A stretch of 64,000 nt of DNA from Apilactobacillus bombintestini (GTDB lineage: Bacteria; Bacillota; Bacilli; Lactobacillales; Lactobacillaceae): positions 124,001-188,000 of the forward strand of contig NZ_CP032626.1 in assembly GCF_003627035.1 (NCBI RefSeq), read 5' to 3'. Positions 9,801-18,225 of the stretch are shown here, piece after piece; within the stretch, counting starts at the first letter, position 1, and the number at the start of each line of letters is the position of its first letter. The translations under genes were made by a program, and so were the position numbers. The notes below the pieces were generated by a model. It saw only the letters and a list, made by a program, of their open reading frames with translations. It made no database searches and was not told where the DNA came from.

Positions 9801-10447
9801 ATGTGGATGGTAAGAACTATCTAGGTATCGTGGATTACAAATCTAGTGATCGTCATTTGGACTTCTCTAGAGTATATGACGGAACTTCGATGCAAATGAT
9901 GACTTACATTGATGTGTTAGCGCACAACTTAGGCATCATGGATGAAGAAGACAAGGCAGCATTAGCCGGTGCTGTTTACATGCACATTTTCAATCCTAAA
10001 TATGCTAGAAAAGATATCCGCACTTCCTTTGAAGATACTATTTTGAAGAAACAAAAGTACCAAGGAATTTTAGTCGACGATGGGGAATTATTAAATAAAA
10101 TTGATAAGAAAATTGCCGACGATAAATACGGTTCATCGCTAGTTTACCCACTACAAAAGAAAAAGAGTGGAGGCTTTTACAAGAGCAGTCCTATCGTAAA
10201 ACCCGAGGACCTCGATTTATTGCTAGCGCATAACGAAGATTTGATTAAACAAGCCGGGATGAAGATATTTACCGGAAATGTGGATATGCAACCCGCTCGT
10301 TTCGGACAAAATCAAGATGCTATGCAATTCACACCATACCGTTCCATTATGCAATTTGATCCATTGCTAAATGAAAATAATTATCGTGACGTACCGAAGT
10401 ATGATTTAGCGGAAGTACTTAAAAAACTAAGGGGGGATAATCAATAA
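6878..10447 (+). CDS. addB: ATP-dependent helicase/nuclease subunit B
   Basis: 1,189 residues. AddB/RexB is the second subunit of the AddAB (RexAB) end-resection complex, which processes double-strand breaks for RecA and recognises Chi. The C-terminal RecB-family nuclease signature is seen as GIVDYKSSDRHLDF preceded by the INVRGRIDRVD segment. The N-terminus reads FILGTASYDHEQ where Bacillus AddB has a Walker A of the GxSGSGKT type, so ATP binding by this subunit appears lost. The four Fe-S cysteines of Bacillus AddB are also absent (C-terminus QFTPYRSIMQFDPLL). Both losses are what I recall for lactic acid bacterial RexB. The stop overlaps the addA start as TAATG. Confidence 0.93.
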   Translation: MSLQFILGTASYDHEQVIMDDLHQQIAQRPDDQFFYLVPNHIKFESEVQALKKLNVNNEKIYAESKFQTFSITRLVWYYMKNHPTYQLTRLSESGINMLIYQIILDHQDELTVFRGEGGQPGFIQKLSQQIAEMQAGQITADDLANILDKQDNLNAGLKDKMHDFIIIYRAFEAQTQDKYLYKSDVLNLFCKYVAEGNLDLSKSHFYFNGFNQFTAQEAKLVELLIQQAASVTIALNLDRKYPNELPEKPNLFFQSAKWYYRFYNLARANQIPVLVDQMAKQQRVSDDLLRLDKYWQQSIKLGKIDDSTLDDKHSIEVIRADNPFSEVENIAVKIRQMVAHGGYRYSDFLVLTRHLDRYQNVLAPVFNLLDIPAFNDVTKSMEDHPLVELINALFSMDEGSRKYQYLDVMRLLKTELMIPKDEDGNYLDIQDYRRYVALTENLVLKNGYEGNRWLQKEDWQYAWLSESDFGTQVDRVKEITEEINVIRHFIRDNFPPFFAKMKKAKNGAQAAQILYEFLVNMGVVDQLKSWRDQSIDAEKLVDAAQPEQVWQTFCNLLDDYVSILGEREFNLDDFITLLQSGFSGATYSQIPSTLDQVAISESGIVQMNNRKVVFMMGATDEVMPDKITNEALFSDADRDDLADSFDDDQYLRDTAENQMANDPFLNYLAFLVGSEKLIFSYSLGDNDESSVQISPYVARIAKHFDLSVQHINSVPAADSDQVQKYVGTYRSTLRHLVQASQNSKETQQDLTPAWRYIYTKLDQHPSYRDLANKLLGGLDYNNTPTQLMPEIVTGLYGNKINTSISKLEQFYSNPYEYFLRYGLKLKERDVFDLSPASTGQFYHESMDYLMRTINEEHVDIASLDNQAMNELVDTVVSKMLEDPNDFQYAILQSSSRMNYIKNQLVKTVKHTLSTIQKQSQYTPMRARKTEISFGQVGRKNDLKPLTFQLPKSAQLTTAKLINVRGRIDRVDSMDVDGKNYLGIVDYKSSDRHLDFSRVYDGTSMQMMTYIDVLAHNLGIMDEEDKAALAGAVYMHIFNPKYARKDIRTSFEDTILKKQKYQGILVDDGELLNKIDKKIADDKYGSSLVYPLQKKKSGGFYKSSPIVKPEDLDLLLAHNEDLIKQAGMKIFTGNVDMQPARFGQNQDAMQFTPYRSIMQFDPLLNENNYRDVPKYDLAEVLKKLRGDNQ

Positions 10448-13400
10448 TGCAATATACTAAACCACAAGAAGAAGCGGTTACTGAAAAATTTGACCGCAAC
10501 GTGTTAGTTTCAGCTTCTGCCGGTTCCGGTAAAACCCGTGTCTTGGTAGATCGTGTAATTAATAAATTAATTCGTGACCAAGTAAATATTGATGAAATGT
10601 TGATTGTAACCTTTACTAAGGCGGCCGCTAAAGAAATGCGTGACCGTATTCAAACTGCGTTACATGAACAATTAGACCAAACTAAGGATGCTAGTAAAAA
10701 GGCCTTCTTAGTGCGTCAATTGCGCCGTTTACCGGTAGCTGATATTTCTACGATGGATTCATTCTGTCAAAAAATCGTGCAAAATTATTACTATATTATT
10801 GATTTAGACCCTAACTTCCGTTTATTAGCAGATGCTACCGAAAGCCAAATGTTAAAAGAACAAGTTTGGGATGCCGTACGAGAAGATTTGTATGCCAACG
10901 ATAAAGATGGTCAATTTGCGCAATTAACCGAAAACTTCTCGGATGACCGTTCTGACGATGGTTTAACCGACTTAGTTTTTCGAATTTATGACTACGCAAA
11001 CGTTAACCGCGACCCTGTCGATTGGTTGAAAAAGACCACACGTATTTATGAAGTCGGCGAGGAAGGTTTAACTAAGAGTGATTTTTATCAAAAACAATTA
11101 CTACCTTTCATTAAAAACGATGTGCAACAACAACGGTTAGCATTTAATTCCGCTAAACAAATTGCTGACGACAATATGATGGAAAAAGAATCCGCTGCTT
11201 TGCAATTAGATGTAGAGCAAATGGATGACTTAATGGCGTCATTAGATACGCAAAGTTGGGATGACATTCGCGAAGCCTTCACTTCTGCGAAATTCAAAAC
11301 TTTCCCTCGTACCAACAAAGATTATGATGACGTTATGAAGGGATTACACGACCGTATCAAGGATATTCGTGATACTGCCAAGAAGGCATTCCAAAAGATT
11401 CCGGGTAGATACTTTGGTTTAGACGAAGCCGATAACTTAAAAGTCATGCAAGCTTCTAAGCAATTAATTGAAAAGTTAATTCAAGTGGTTTTGACCTTCA
11501 GTGATAGCTATCAACAAGCTAAATTAAAACGTCACTGTCTAGAATTTATCGACGTGGAACATTATGCTTACCAAATTTTGGCAGGTAATAGTGAACAATC
11601 TCACGCTGTGCGTGATAATTTACAACGCCAATATAACGAAATCATGGTGGATGAATACCAAGATAATAACCGTCTACAAGACGCTATCTTATCTACTTTG
11701 GCACATCCTGACCACGGTAATATGTTCATGGTGGGAGACGTTAAGCAATCCATTTATCGTTTCCGTTTAGCCGACCCATCCATGTTTATTGATCGTATGG
11801 AAGATACCGAAAATGAACATACCATTGTTTTACCGGATAACTTCCGTTCGGCAGCTAACATTGATGATTTCATTAACTTAATCTTTACTCAAACTATGGA
11901 TAAACAAGTGGGTGAAATTAACTATACTGGTGACGCTAAATTAAAAGCGGGGGCTAAATACCCTGATGATTTACAAGCCAACGTCGATGTAATGGTTTAC
12001 GAAAGTAAAGACGATGATGACGCCGATGAAACTATGGATGAACAATTCCAAGTACAAGATAGTGCGCATGGCCAAGTGGAAATGATTGCACAAAAAATCG
12101 ACGAAATGGTTAATAAAAAGATGCCGGTATTTGATCGTAAAGCCGGTGAAATGCGTCCGGTAAAATACTCTGATATCGCCATTATTTCCGCTACTAGAAA
12201 TAATAATTTAATCATTTCAGATATCTTTGGTGCGCATAATATTCCCGTATTAATTAACGGGGCACAAAGTTACTTTAAGACCACCGAAATTCAAATCATG
12301 ATGGCTATGTTATCCATCATTGATAACCCTTACCAAGATATTCCATTAGTAGCGGTATTGCGTTCACCTATGGTAGGGCTAGATGAAAACCAACTAGCTT
12401 ACCTACGTATTAATTCCAAGATGGGTGATTACTTCAACGCCGTTTTACATTTCTACCATCATTATGATGAAATGCAACATTCCGAATTTAGTGACCAAGT
12501 CTTTAACCGTGTGCAAACCTTTATGCACCAACTACAACATTTCCGTGATGTGGCACAACAACACGAAATTGTAGATTTAATCTGGGATATTTATGAAACG
12601 ACTGGTTTTCTAGATTATGTAGGAGGAATGCCTGCCGGAAAACAACGTCAGGCCAACTTACATGCACTATATGAACGTGCCTTTGATTATGAACAAACTA
12701 GTTTTAAAGGATTATTCCAGTTCGTTCGCTTCGTTCGTCGTATGCAAGAACGTAATGAAGACTTAGATGAAGCTAATGCGGATGACAACGACGACGCAGT
12801 TTCCGTAATGACTATTCACGGAAGTAAGGGACTAGAATTTCCCGTAGTCTTCTTAATGGATGCTTCCCATGGTTTCAACCAACAAGATACGAAGAAATCT
12901 TACGTGTTAAATGATCGACTAGGGCTAGGGATTACTTATACCGACCCCGAAACTCGCATTAAAGAAGATTCTCTACAACGTCAAGTGGTTACTGCTATTG
13001 AAAACCAAGGACTATTAGCCGAAGAAATGCGTAAATTATACGTAGCCTTAACTCGTGCGGAACAACAACTATTTATCGTGGGCGCTACCAAGGCTTCTAA
13101 CGACCGCACTAAGGTGTTGGATGCGTGGAATAAAGCTGCCCACGGTAACGATAGATTAGTGGATGCAGCGCTACGTAGTGGGGCCAAGAATTATCTAGAT
13201 TGGATTGGACCTGCATTGGTACGTCATCCAAGATTTAGAGATAAATTTGGGGATGACACCGACTCCACCGTATTAGATGATGATAATACCCAATTTGACG
13301 TTGAATTTATCAATGCTAACGATTTATCTAAGCACGCCGTTACTGGTGATAACGCAACTAGTGCTAAATGGTTGGATAATTTAGTAAGCAGTGCCAAAAA

Positions 13401-14178
13401 GTTAGTGCCTAAAGATATTAACGTAGATGATATTAACCAAGTTATGGATTATGTATATCCTAATGACGTGGCTACGCATACTACTGCTTATCAATCCGTT
13501 TCCGAAATTAAACGTTTATTCGAAGATCCGGATAATCTACAATTAGGTAACTACGATGATAAATGGCAAGAAAATAAACAAAGCAGTCGTTATGTAAATA
13601 ATGACTTTAGTACACCTAAATTCATGCAATCAGTAAGTCAACCTATGCCTACTGATATCGGTATTGCAACTCACTTGTTGCTACAAGAAATTGACCTAGA
13701 CACTGCGCCTACAGCCGATACTGTAAATGACTTGTTGCAACGTCTAGTAGCTGATCAAGTGATTACGCCGGAAGTAGCTAAGAAGATTAATACTGCTGAA
13801 GTAGCCCGCGTCTTCGAAAGCCCATTAGGTAAGATGATGCTAGAACATACCGATGCACTTCGTCGTGAAGCACCATTCTCTATGTTAATGGATGCCAACT
13901 TAGTCTTTAATGGCTTCGCTGCCGATGCACAAGAAAAAATCCTAGTGCACGGAATTATTGACGGCTACATTGAATTAGCAGATAAAGTAATTCTATTTGA
14001 TTACAAGACTGACTATGTTCCATGGCCGGGTAATGATGAACAAGCACAAAAGATTGTCGATAAATACCGGGGTCAAATTAATCTATACGCCACCGCGTTG
14101 GAAAATATTTTGCATAAACCGGTAGTAGGCAAATACTTATACTTGTTGTCTATTAATCGTTTAGAAAAAGTTGAATAA
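10447..14178 (+). CDS. addA: ATP-dependent helicase/nuclease subunit A
   Basis: 1,243 residues, close to Bacillus AddA. UvrD-type SF1 helicase: Walker A SASAGSGKTRVLVDR (about residues 23-37), motif II IMVDEYQDNNRLQ, motif III/IV VGDVKQSIYRFRLADP, motif V/VI VSVMTIHGSKGLEFPVV and LYVALTRAEQ. A C-terminal nuclease domain carries ILFDYKTDYV. Forms the helicase-nuclease motor with AddB for recombinational repair. Translationally coupled to addB by a one-base overlap, with GGGGGG-rich ribosome site upstream. A strong terminator follows. Confidence 0.95.
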   Translation: MQYTKPQEEAVTEKFDRNVLVSASAGSGKTRVLVDRVINKLIRDQVNIDEMLIVTFTKAAAKEMRDRIQTALHEQLDQTKDASKKAFLVRQLRRLPVADISTMDSFCQKIVQNYYYIIDLDPNFRLLADATESQMLKEQVWDAVREDLYANDKDGQFAQLTENFSDDRSDDGLTDLVFRIYDYANVNRDPVDWLKKTTRIYEVGEEGLTKSDFYQKQLLPFIKNDVQQQRLAFNSAKQIADDNMMEKESAALQLDVEQMDDLMASLDTQSWDDIREAFTSAKFKTFPRTNKDYDDVMKGLHDRIKDIRDTAKKAFQKIPGRYFGLDEADNLKVMQASKQLIEKLIQVVLTFSDSYQQAKLKRHCLEFIDVEHYAYQILAGNSEQSHAVRDNLQRQYNEIMVDEYQDNNRLQDAILSTLAHPDHGNMFMVGDVKQSIYRFRLADPSMFIDRMEDTENEHTIVLPDNFRSAANIDDFINLIFTQTMDKQVGEINYTGDAKLKAGAKYPDDLQANVDVMVYESKDDDDADETMDEQFQVQDSAHGQVEMIAQKIDEMVNKKMPVFDRKAGEMRPVKYSDIAIISATRNNNLIISDIFGAHNIPVLINGAQSYFKTTEIQIMMAMLSIIDNPYQDIPLVAVLRSPMVGLDENQLAYLRINSKMGDYFNAVLHFYHHYDEMQHSEFSDQVFNRVQTFMHQLQHFRDVAQQHEIVDLIWDIYETTGFLDYVGGMPAGKQRQANLHALYERAFDYEQTSFKGLFQFVRFVRRMQERNEDLDEANADDNDDAVSVMTIHGSKGLEFPVVFLMDASHGFNQQDTKKSYVLNDRLGLGITYTDPETRIKEDSLQRQVVTAIENQGLLAEEMRKLYVALTRAEQQLFIVGATKASNDRTKVLDAWNKAAHGNDRLVDAALRSGAKNYLDWIGPALVRHPRFRDKFGDDTDSTVLDDDNTQFDVEFINANDLSKHAVTGDNATSAKWLDNLVSSAKKLVPKDINVDDINQVMDYVYPNDVATHTTAYQSVSEIKRLFEDPDNLQLGNYDDKWQENKQSSRYVNNDFSTPKFMQSVSQPMPTDIGIATHLLLQEIDLDTAPTADTVNDLLQRLVADQVITPEVAKKINTAEVARVFESPLGKMMLEHTDALRREAPFSMLMDANLVFNGFAADAQEKILVHGIIDGYIELADKVILFDYKTDYVPWPGNDEQAQKIVDKYRGQINLYATALENILHKPVVGKYLYLLSINRLEKVE

Positions 14179-14186
14179 TAAAATGA

Positions 14187-14234
14187 AAAAGCCCGTATAC
14201 TTGCTGAAAAATGCACTGTATATGGGCTTTTCTA
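14187..14234 (+). terminator. Rho-independent terminator of addBA
   Basis: Stem aaaagcccgtatac / gtatatgggctttt (14187-14200, 14218-14231) ending in a T-run, nine bases after the addA stop. Confidence 0.85.
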
Positions 14235-14239
14235 ATAAG

Positions 14240-14255
14240 TGTTTCACATGAAACA
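14240..14255. promoter_or_regulatory. parS-like site, second copy (candidate)
   Basis: TGTTTCACATGAAACA is the exact reverse complement of the element at 5634-5649 and one base off the parS consensus. It lies just past the addA terminator, again outside any gene. Confidence 0.55.
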
Positions 14256-14334
14256 AAAAACGAAACGTAGATATTAATGATTAATTGCCATAAAAATCTT
14301 AGGGAAAATTAATGGATACTTAAGCCGCCAAGCC

Positions 14335-14363
14335 TTGCACCATAATATATGGATTGTTAGAAT
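14335..14363 (+). promoter_or_regulatory. Promoter of the acetaldehyde dehydrogenase gene
   Basis: TTGCAC (14335-14340), 17-base spacer, TAGAAT (14358-14363). A sigma-A type promoter whose expected start lies about 35 bases before the gene's ATG. Confidence 0.6.
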
Positions 14364-14406
14364 CAAGATGTAGCCAGACATTGGTTTTCTTAAAGGAGGG
14401 CAAAGA

Positions 14407-15783
14407 ATGGTTCAAGCAGAAAAAATGATTGATAACTTAGTAAAAAACGCGCAAGCTGCGTTGGCACCTATGCGTGAACTAAACCAAAAGCAAGTCGATA
14501 AAATCGTCGATGCTATGGTACAGGCGGGGTTAAAACACAGTGCAGAATTAGCCCAAATGGCCCAAGAAGAAACTGGTCGTGGTGTTACTCGTGATAAGAC
14601 CATGAAGAATATCTTTGCGGCTGGTCAAGTGGGCGAATATATTAAGGATCATAAAACAGTAGGAATTGTGGATCGTGATGATGACGCTAAAACCGTAACC
14701 ATCGCCGAACCACTAGGGGTATTAGCTGGTATTACACCGGTTACTAACCCAACTTCTACTGCCTTATTCAAAGCTATTATTGCGATGAAGACTAGAAATC
14801 CTATTATTTTCAGTTTCCATCCACAAGCTTTGAAATCATCAAGTCGTGCTGCTGAAGTAGTGTTAGATGCCGCATTAAAGGCCGGTGCTCCTAAGAATTG
14901 TATTCAATGGATTACTGAACCAAGCATTGCAGCTACCAATGAATTAATTAATCATGATGGGATAGCAACTACTTTAGCTACCGGTGGTCCCGCTATGGTA
15001 AAAGCTGCGTACTCCACAGGAAAGCCTGCATTAGGTGTAGGTCCTGGTAACGCACCATTATATGTACAAAAATCCGCTGATTTAGACGCTGCGGTAGAAG
15101 ACATTGTAGCTTCTAAGACCTTTGATAACGGAATGATTTGTGCTACTGAAAATAGCTTGGTCATCGACCATGATATTTATGATGATATGAAGAAGAAATT
15201 ATCTGCAGCAGGCGTTTACTTCGTTCCTAAGGATCAACAAGATAAATTAGCAACTACTATGTTTAACCCAGAAACTGGTAGTGTTAACGGTCCTATTCCA
15301 GGTAGTTCTGCAAAACAAATTGCTGAACAAGCTGGTATCGAAGTTCCTGCTGATACTAAGGTATTAGCTGCAGAATTAGATGGTATCGGTAAAGATTACT
15401 TGCTATCCGGTGAAAAATTATCACCAGTAGTTTCAGTATACGAAGCTGATAACCAAGATAATGCTTTTGACTTGGTAAAAGCTATCTTAAACTACGGTGG
15501 ATTAGGTCACACTGCAGGAATTAAAGCTACTGATGATGAAGTTATTACTGAATTCGGTATGCAAATGCAAGCTTGCCGTATCCTAGTTAACACTCAATGT
15601 GGACTAGGTGGGGTAGGAAACATTGTAAATGGATTAGCACCATCCTTAACCTTAGGTACAGGATCATGGGGCTTTAACTCCATTTCTCACAACGTTTCAG
15701 ATGCTGACTTATTAAACTACAAGAAGATTGCTTATCCACGTGAAAATAAGCATTTCAAAGACTTATTAGAAAAATATATGTAA
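14407..15783 (+). CDS. Acetaldehyde dehydrogenase (acetylating), AdhE N-terminal-half homologue
   Basis: 458 residues matching the ALDH half of bifunctional AdhE: EETGRGVTRDK, PLGVLAGITPVTNPTSTALFK, PALGVGPGNAP and the catalytic cysteine in FDNGMICATEN. It converts acetyl-CoA and NADH to acetaldehyde reversibly. The protein ends at …HFKDLLEKYM with a stop, and nothing resembling the Fe-dependent alcohol dehydrogenase half follows before the terminator at 15846. Full AdhE is about 870 residues, so this is a clean single-domain version. A strong AAAGGAGGG precedes the ATG. Loss of the ADH half is associated with fructophilic Lactobacillaceae. Other acylating ALDHs of similar size exist, but the sequence reads as AdhE-like. 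Confidence 0.85.
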   Translation: MVQAEKMIDNLVKNAQAALAPMRELNQKQVDKIVDAMVQAGLKHSAELAQMAQEETGRGVTRDKTMKNIFAAGQVGEYIKDHKTVGIVDRDDDAKTVTIAEPLGVLAGITPVTNPTSTALFKAIIAMKTRNPIIFSFHPQALKSSSRAAEVVLDAALKAGAPKNCIQWITEPSIAATNELINHDGIATTLATGGPAMVKAAYSTGKPALGVGPGNAPLYVQKSADLDAAVEDIVASKTFDNGMICATENSLVIDHDIYDDMKKKLSAAGVYFVPKDQQDKLATTMFNPETGSVNGPIPGSSAKQIAEQAGIEVPADTKVLAAELDGIGKDYLLSGEKLSPVVSVYEADNQDNAFDLVKAILNYGGLGHTAGIKATDDEVITEFGMQMQACRILVNTQCGLGGVGNIVNGLAPSLTLGTGSWGFNSISHNVSDADLLNYKKIAYPRENKHFKDLLEKYM

Positions 15784-15845
15784 TCTAAGAAGAATCGCGG
15801 ACTAAAAATCTATAGATACTTTAAGAGATTATATTAATAAAAAAT

Positions 15846-15879
15846 AAAAGGTCGTTAACTTAGGTTAACGACCTTTTTT
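15846..15879 (+). terminator. Rho-independent terminator
   Basis: Perfect 11-bp stem aggtcgttaac/gttaacgacct (15849-15859, 15864-15874), four-base loop, six T's. Confidence 0.9.
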
Positions 15880-16749
15880 ATTTTTATAATGCATGCAATT
15901 AACTTTATTAGCTTATAATGATATTATTATATACGATATTTGAAATGTTTGATATGAAAACTTAGGGTAGGCGAACTACTAATGCAATACAATAAAAGAA
16001 AAATAAGAAAAATTAATGATAAAAAAGTTTTAAAGAAAGTTAAGAGAAATTGGGTGGTAGCATCCATTTCATCATTTGCATTTTTCGGAGCAATTGGATT
16101 TACATTGGTCTCTAACCACACGGAAGCTTTAGCTGATTCATATAAAAATCAACCAGTGGTAGTGGGTAACTCGACTAATGGTAATTAATATAGTCCCGTT
16201 ACTTCATCTAGTGCAAATGCTGATAATTCCAGCATTAAATCTGGTGCAGCCACTAATAATATCGATTCAAATAGTAATGAAGTACATACATCATCTATGT
16301 CTAATGATGATACGCAAAATACCAATAGTGCATCGACTATAAATAGTAGCCAATCTAGTAGTATTGCCAATAATCCCTTAGCAGGAGCTAATTTATCACA
16401 AGCACGAGCTATTATTGATCAAATGGCTGCTTCTGCACAAAGTAGTATTAATAGTAAAGTTGCCGATTATAAAGTGGCTTTGTCACAAGGGTTATCTAAT
16501 CGAGATGATTCTGATTTATATACAGTATATTTGGTAGATAGAACCAAGCATAATCCTAGAACCAGAGTGTTAAATAATGGGCAGGGTATTCCCAACGGAA
16601 TTGATTTTACGGATGGAAGTTCACTAAATTATACGATTTCCAGTGATGTTAAAAAGATTTTAAAACAAAACAATTATGTTATTGCTATTAGCACAGTTCC
16701 ATTGGGTTCATTCTACAATGGTTATGAATTATTAGTTGAACCTCGAGGA

Positions 16750-18225
16750 ACTCATAAACATTATCATGCCGTAGCTGATTTCTATGATTTCTTTGGAAAT
16801 AGAATCATGGATATAAATGGTAAACCAGCTCATGGAATCGTAGATTTAAATAGTAATGGTAATTATCTAATATCCGTACTTGAACATAGTGATATGGATA
16901 GTAGATACGATGTAGCTAGAGCTATGGGACAAATGGCTATTTATGATTCACAAGGTAACTACAACATAACTCTACCTTTTGGTAATGGATTAGTAACTAA
17001 AACTTTGAACTTCTATAATATTGATGGTCAAAAGATAACCCAGGGTATGGTAAATATTGATTCTTCTGGCAATATAACTAACATGTATGACGCTAGAGGA
17101 TTATCAAATACTGTATACCATTTAATGAGCAATCCAACAATTGTTCCTGATAACAACAATGCGGGACAATACAAAACCACAGTTTTTCAAAATACCACTA
17201 AGTTATACTTCAGAAATGCTAATGGACAGATTTTAAATAACAAAGGTGTGGCTTATATTAATGCGGATGGATCAGGCTCTGTAGCAGATTCTTCTAGCAT
17301 TAACTCTGCAAATTATCATTTGGGAAATAATCCACAGTTAGTTAAATATAATGATGGTTATGTAGTCGACGTTATAAGAAATTCTAGAACAGCTGTAGTC
17401 ACATTTACTAATAATGGAAAACCTATTACTGATAGCAATGGCAATCAATATGTAGGTAAAGTGTACGTTGATGAAAATGACGTTGCTAAGTTAACTAGTT
17501 CCGGCAATTTGAGCAATAGTAATTACCATATGGATTCCAATAGTACCTTAATTAAAGATGCTACGGATGACAATTATGTAATGGAAGTAATTCCTAACAA
17601 ATTAACTTCTTTTGGTAGTGCTGATTTTGTGGATGCAGATGGTAATAAACATGGTCAAGGAACTTTAGTTATTGATGATAATGTTCCTAAGTTAGTGGAT
17701 GATGGTAGTTTAGATATTAATAACTACTATGTAGTAAATGGCAAGGTAATCAATAATAATGGTCAATACCAAGTATTGGTTCATCCATACTCAGTAGCTA
17801 ACACTATTCCAGTTACTTTCGTGGACGCAAATGGTAATAGCCATGGACAAGGTGTAGCGGTTATAGATAAAAATAATAATCCTAGATTAGTAGATAGAGG
17901 ATCATTAGATACCGATAACTATTATGTATTAAATAACGGCCAAGTCTTTAATAATCAGGGTGCATATCAAGTCAAAGTTGCACCTGTAATTAATTATGTC
18001 TTTAAACCCATTAAATTCTGGGATACCAGCACCAATAGATTATTACCAGGCCAAGAAGGTCAAGGGATAATATTTAATAATGATTACGAAAACCCTAAGG
18101 ATTGGGCTTTTGAAAAATCAGGAACCTTGGATACTAATACTTACTATATTTCAGATTCCCAAGTTCACTACGGTGGTAAAGATGGTGACTTTCTTTGGAT
18201 GTACGTAACACCTAAGCCACAATAT
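16750..18225 (+). repeat. β-module repeats within the surface protein
   Basis: Degenerate repeats of about 60-75 residues following the pattern VxFxDANG…GxGxxxID…GSLDTNNYYV…NNGQYQVxVxP. The best two copies start near 17,620 and 17,810. They resemble Gram-positive mucin-binding-type modules in general layout, but I do not claim a specific family. Confidence 0.6.
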
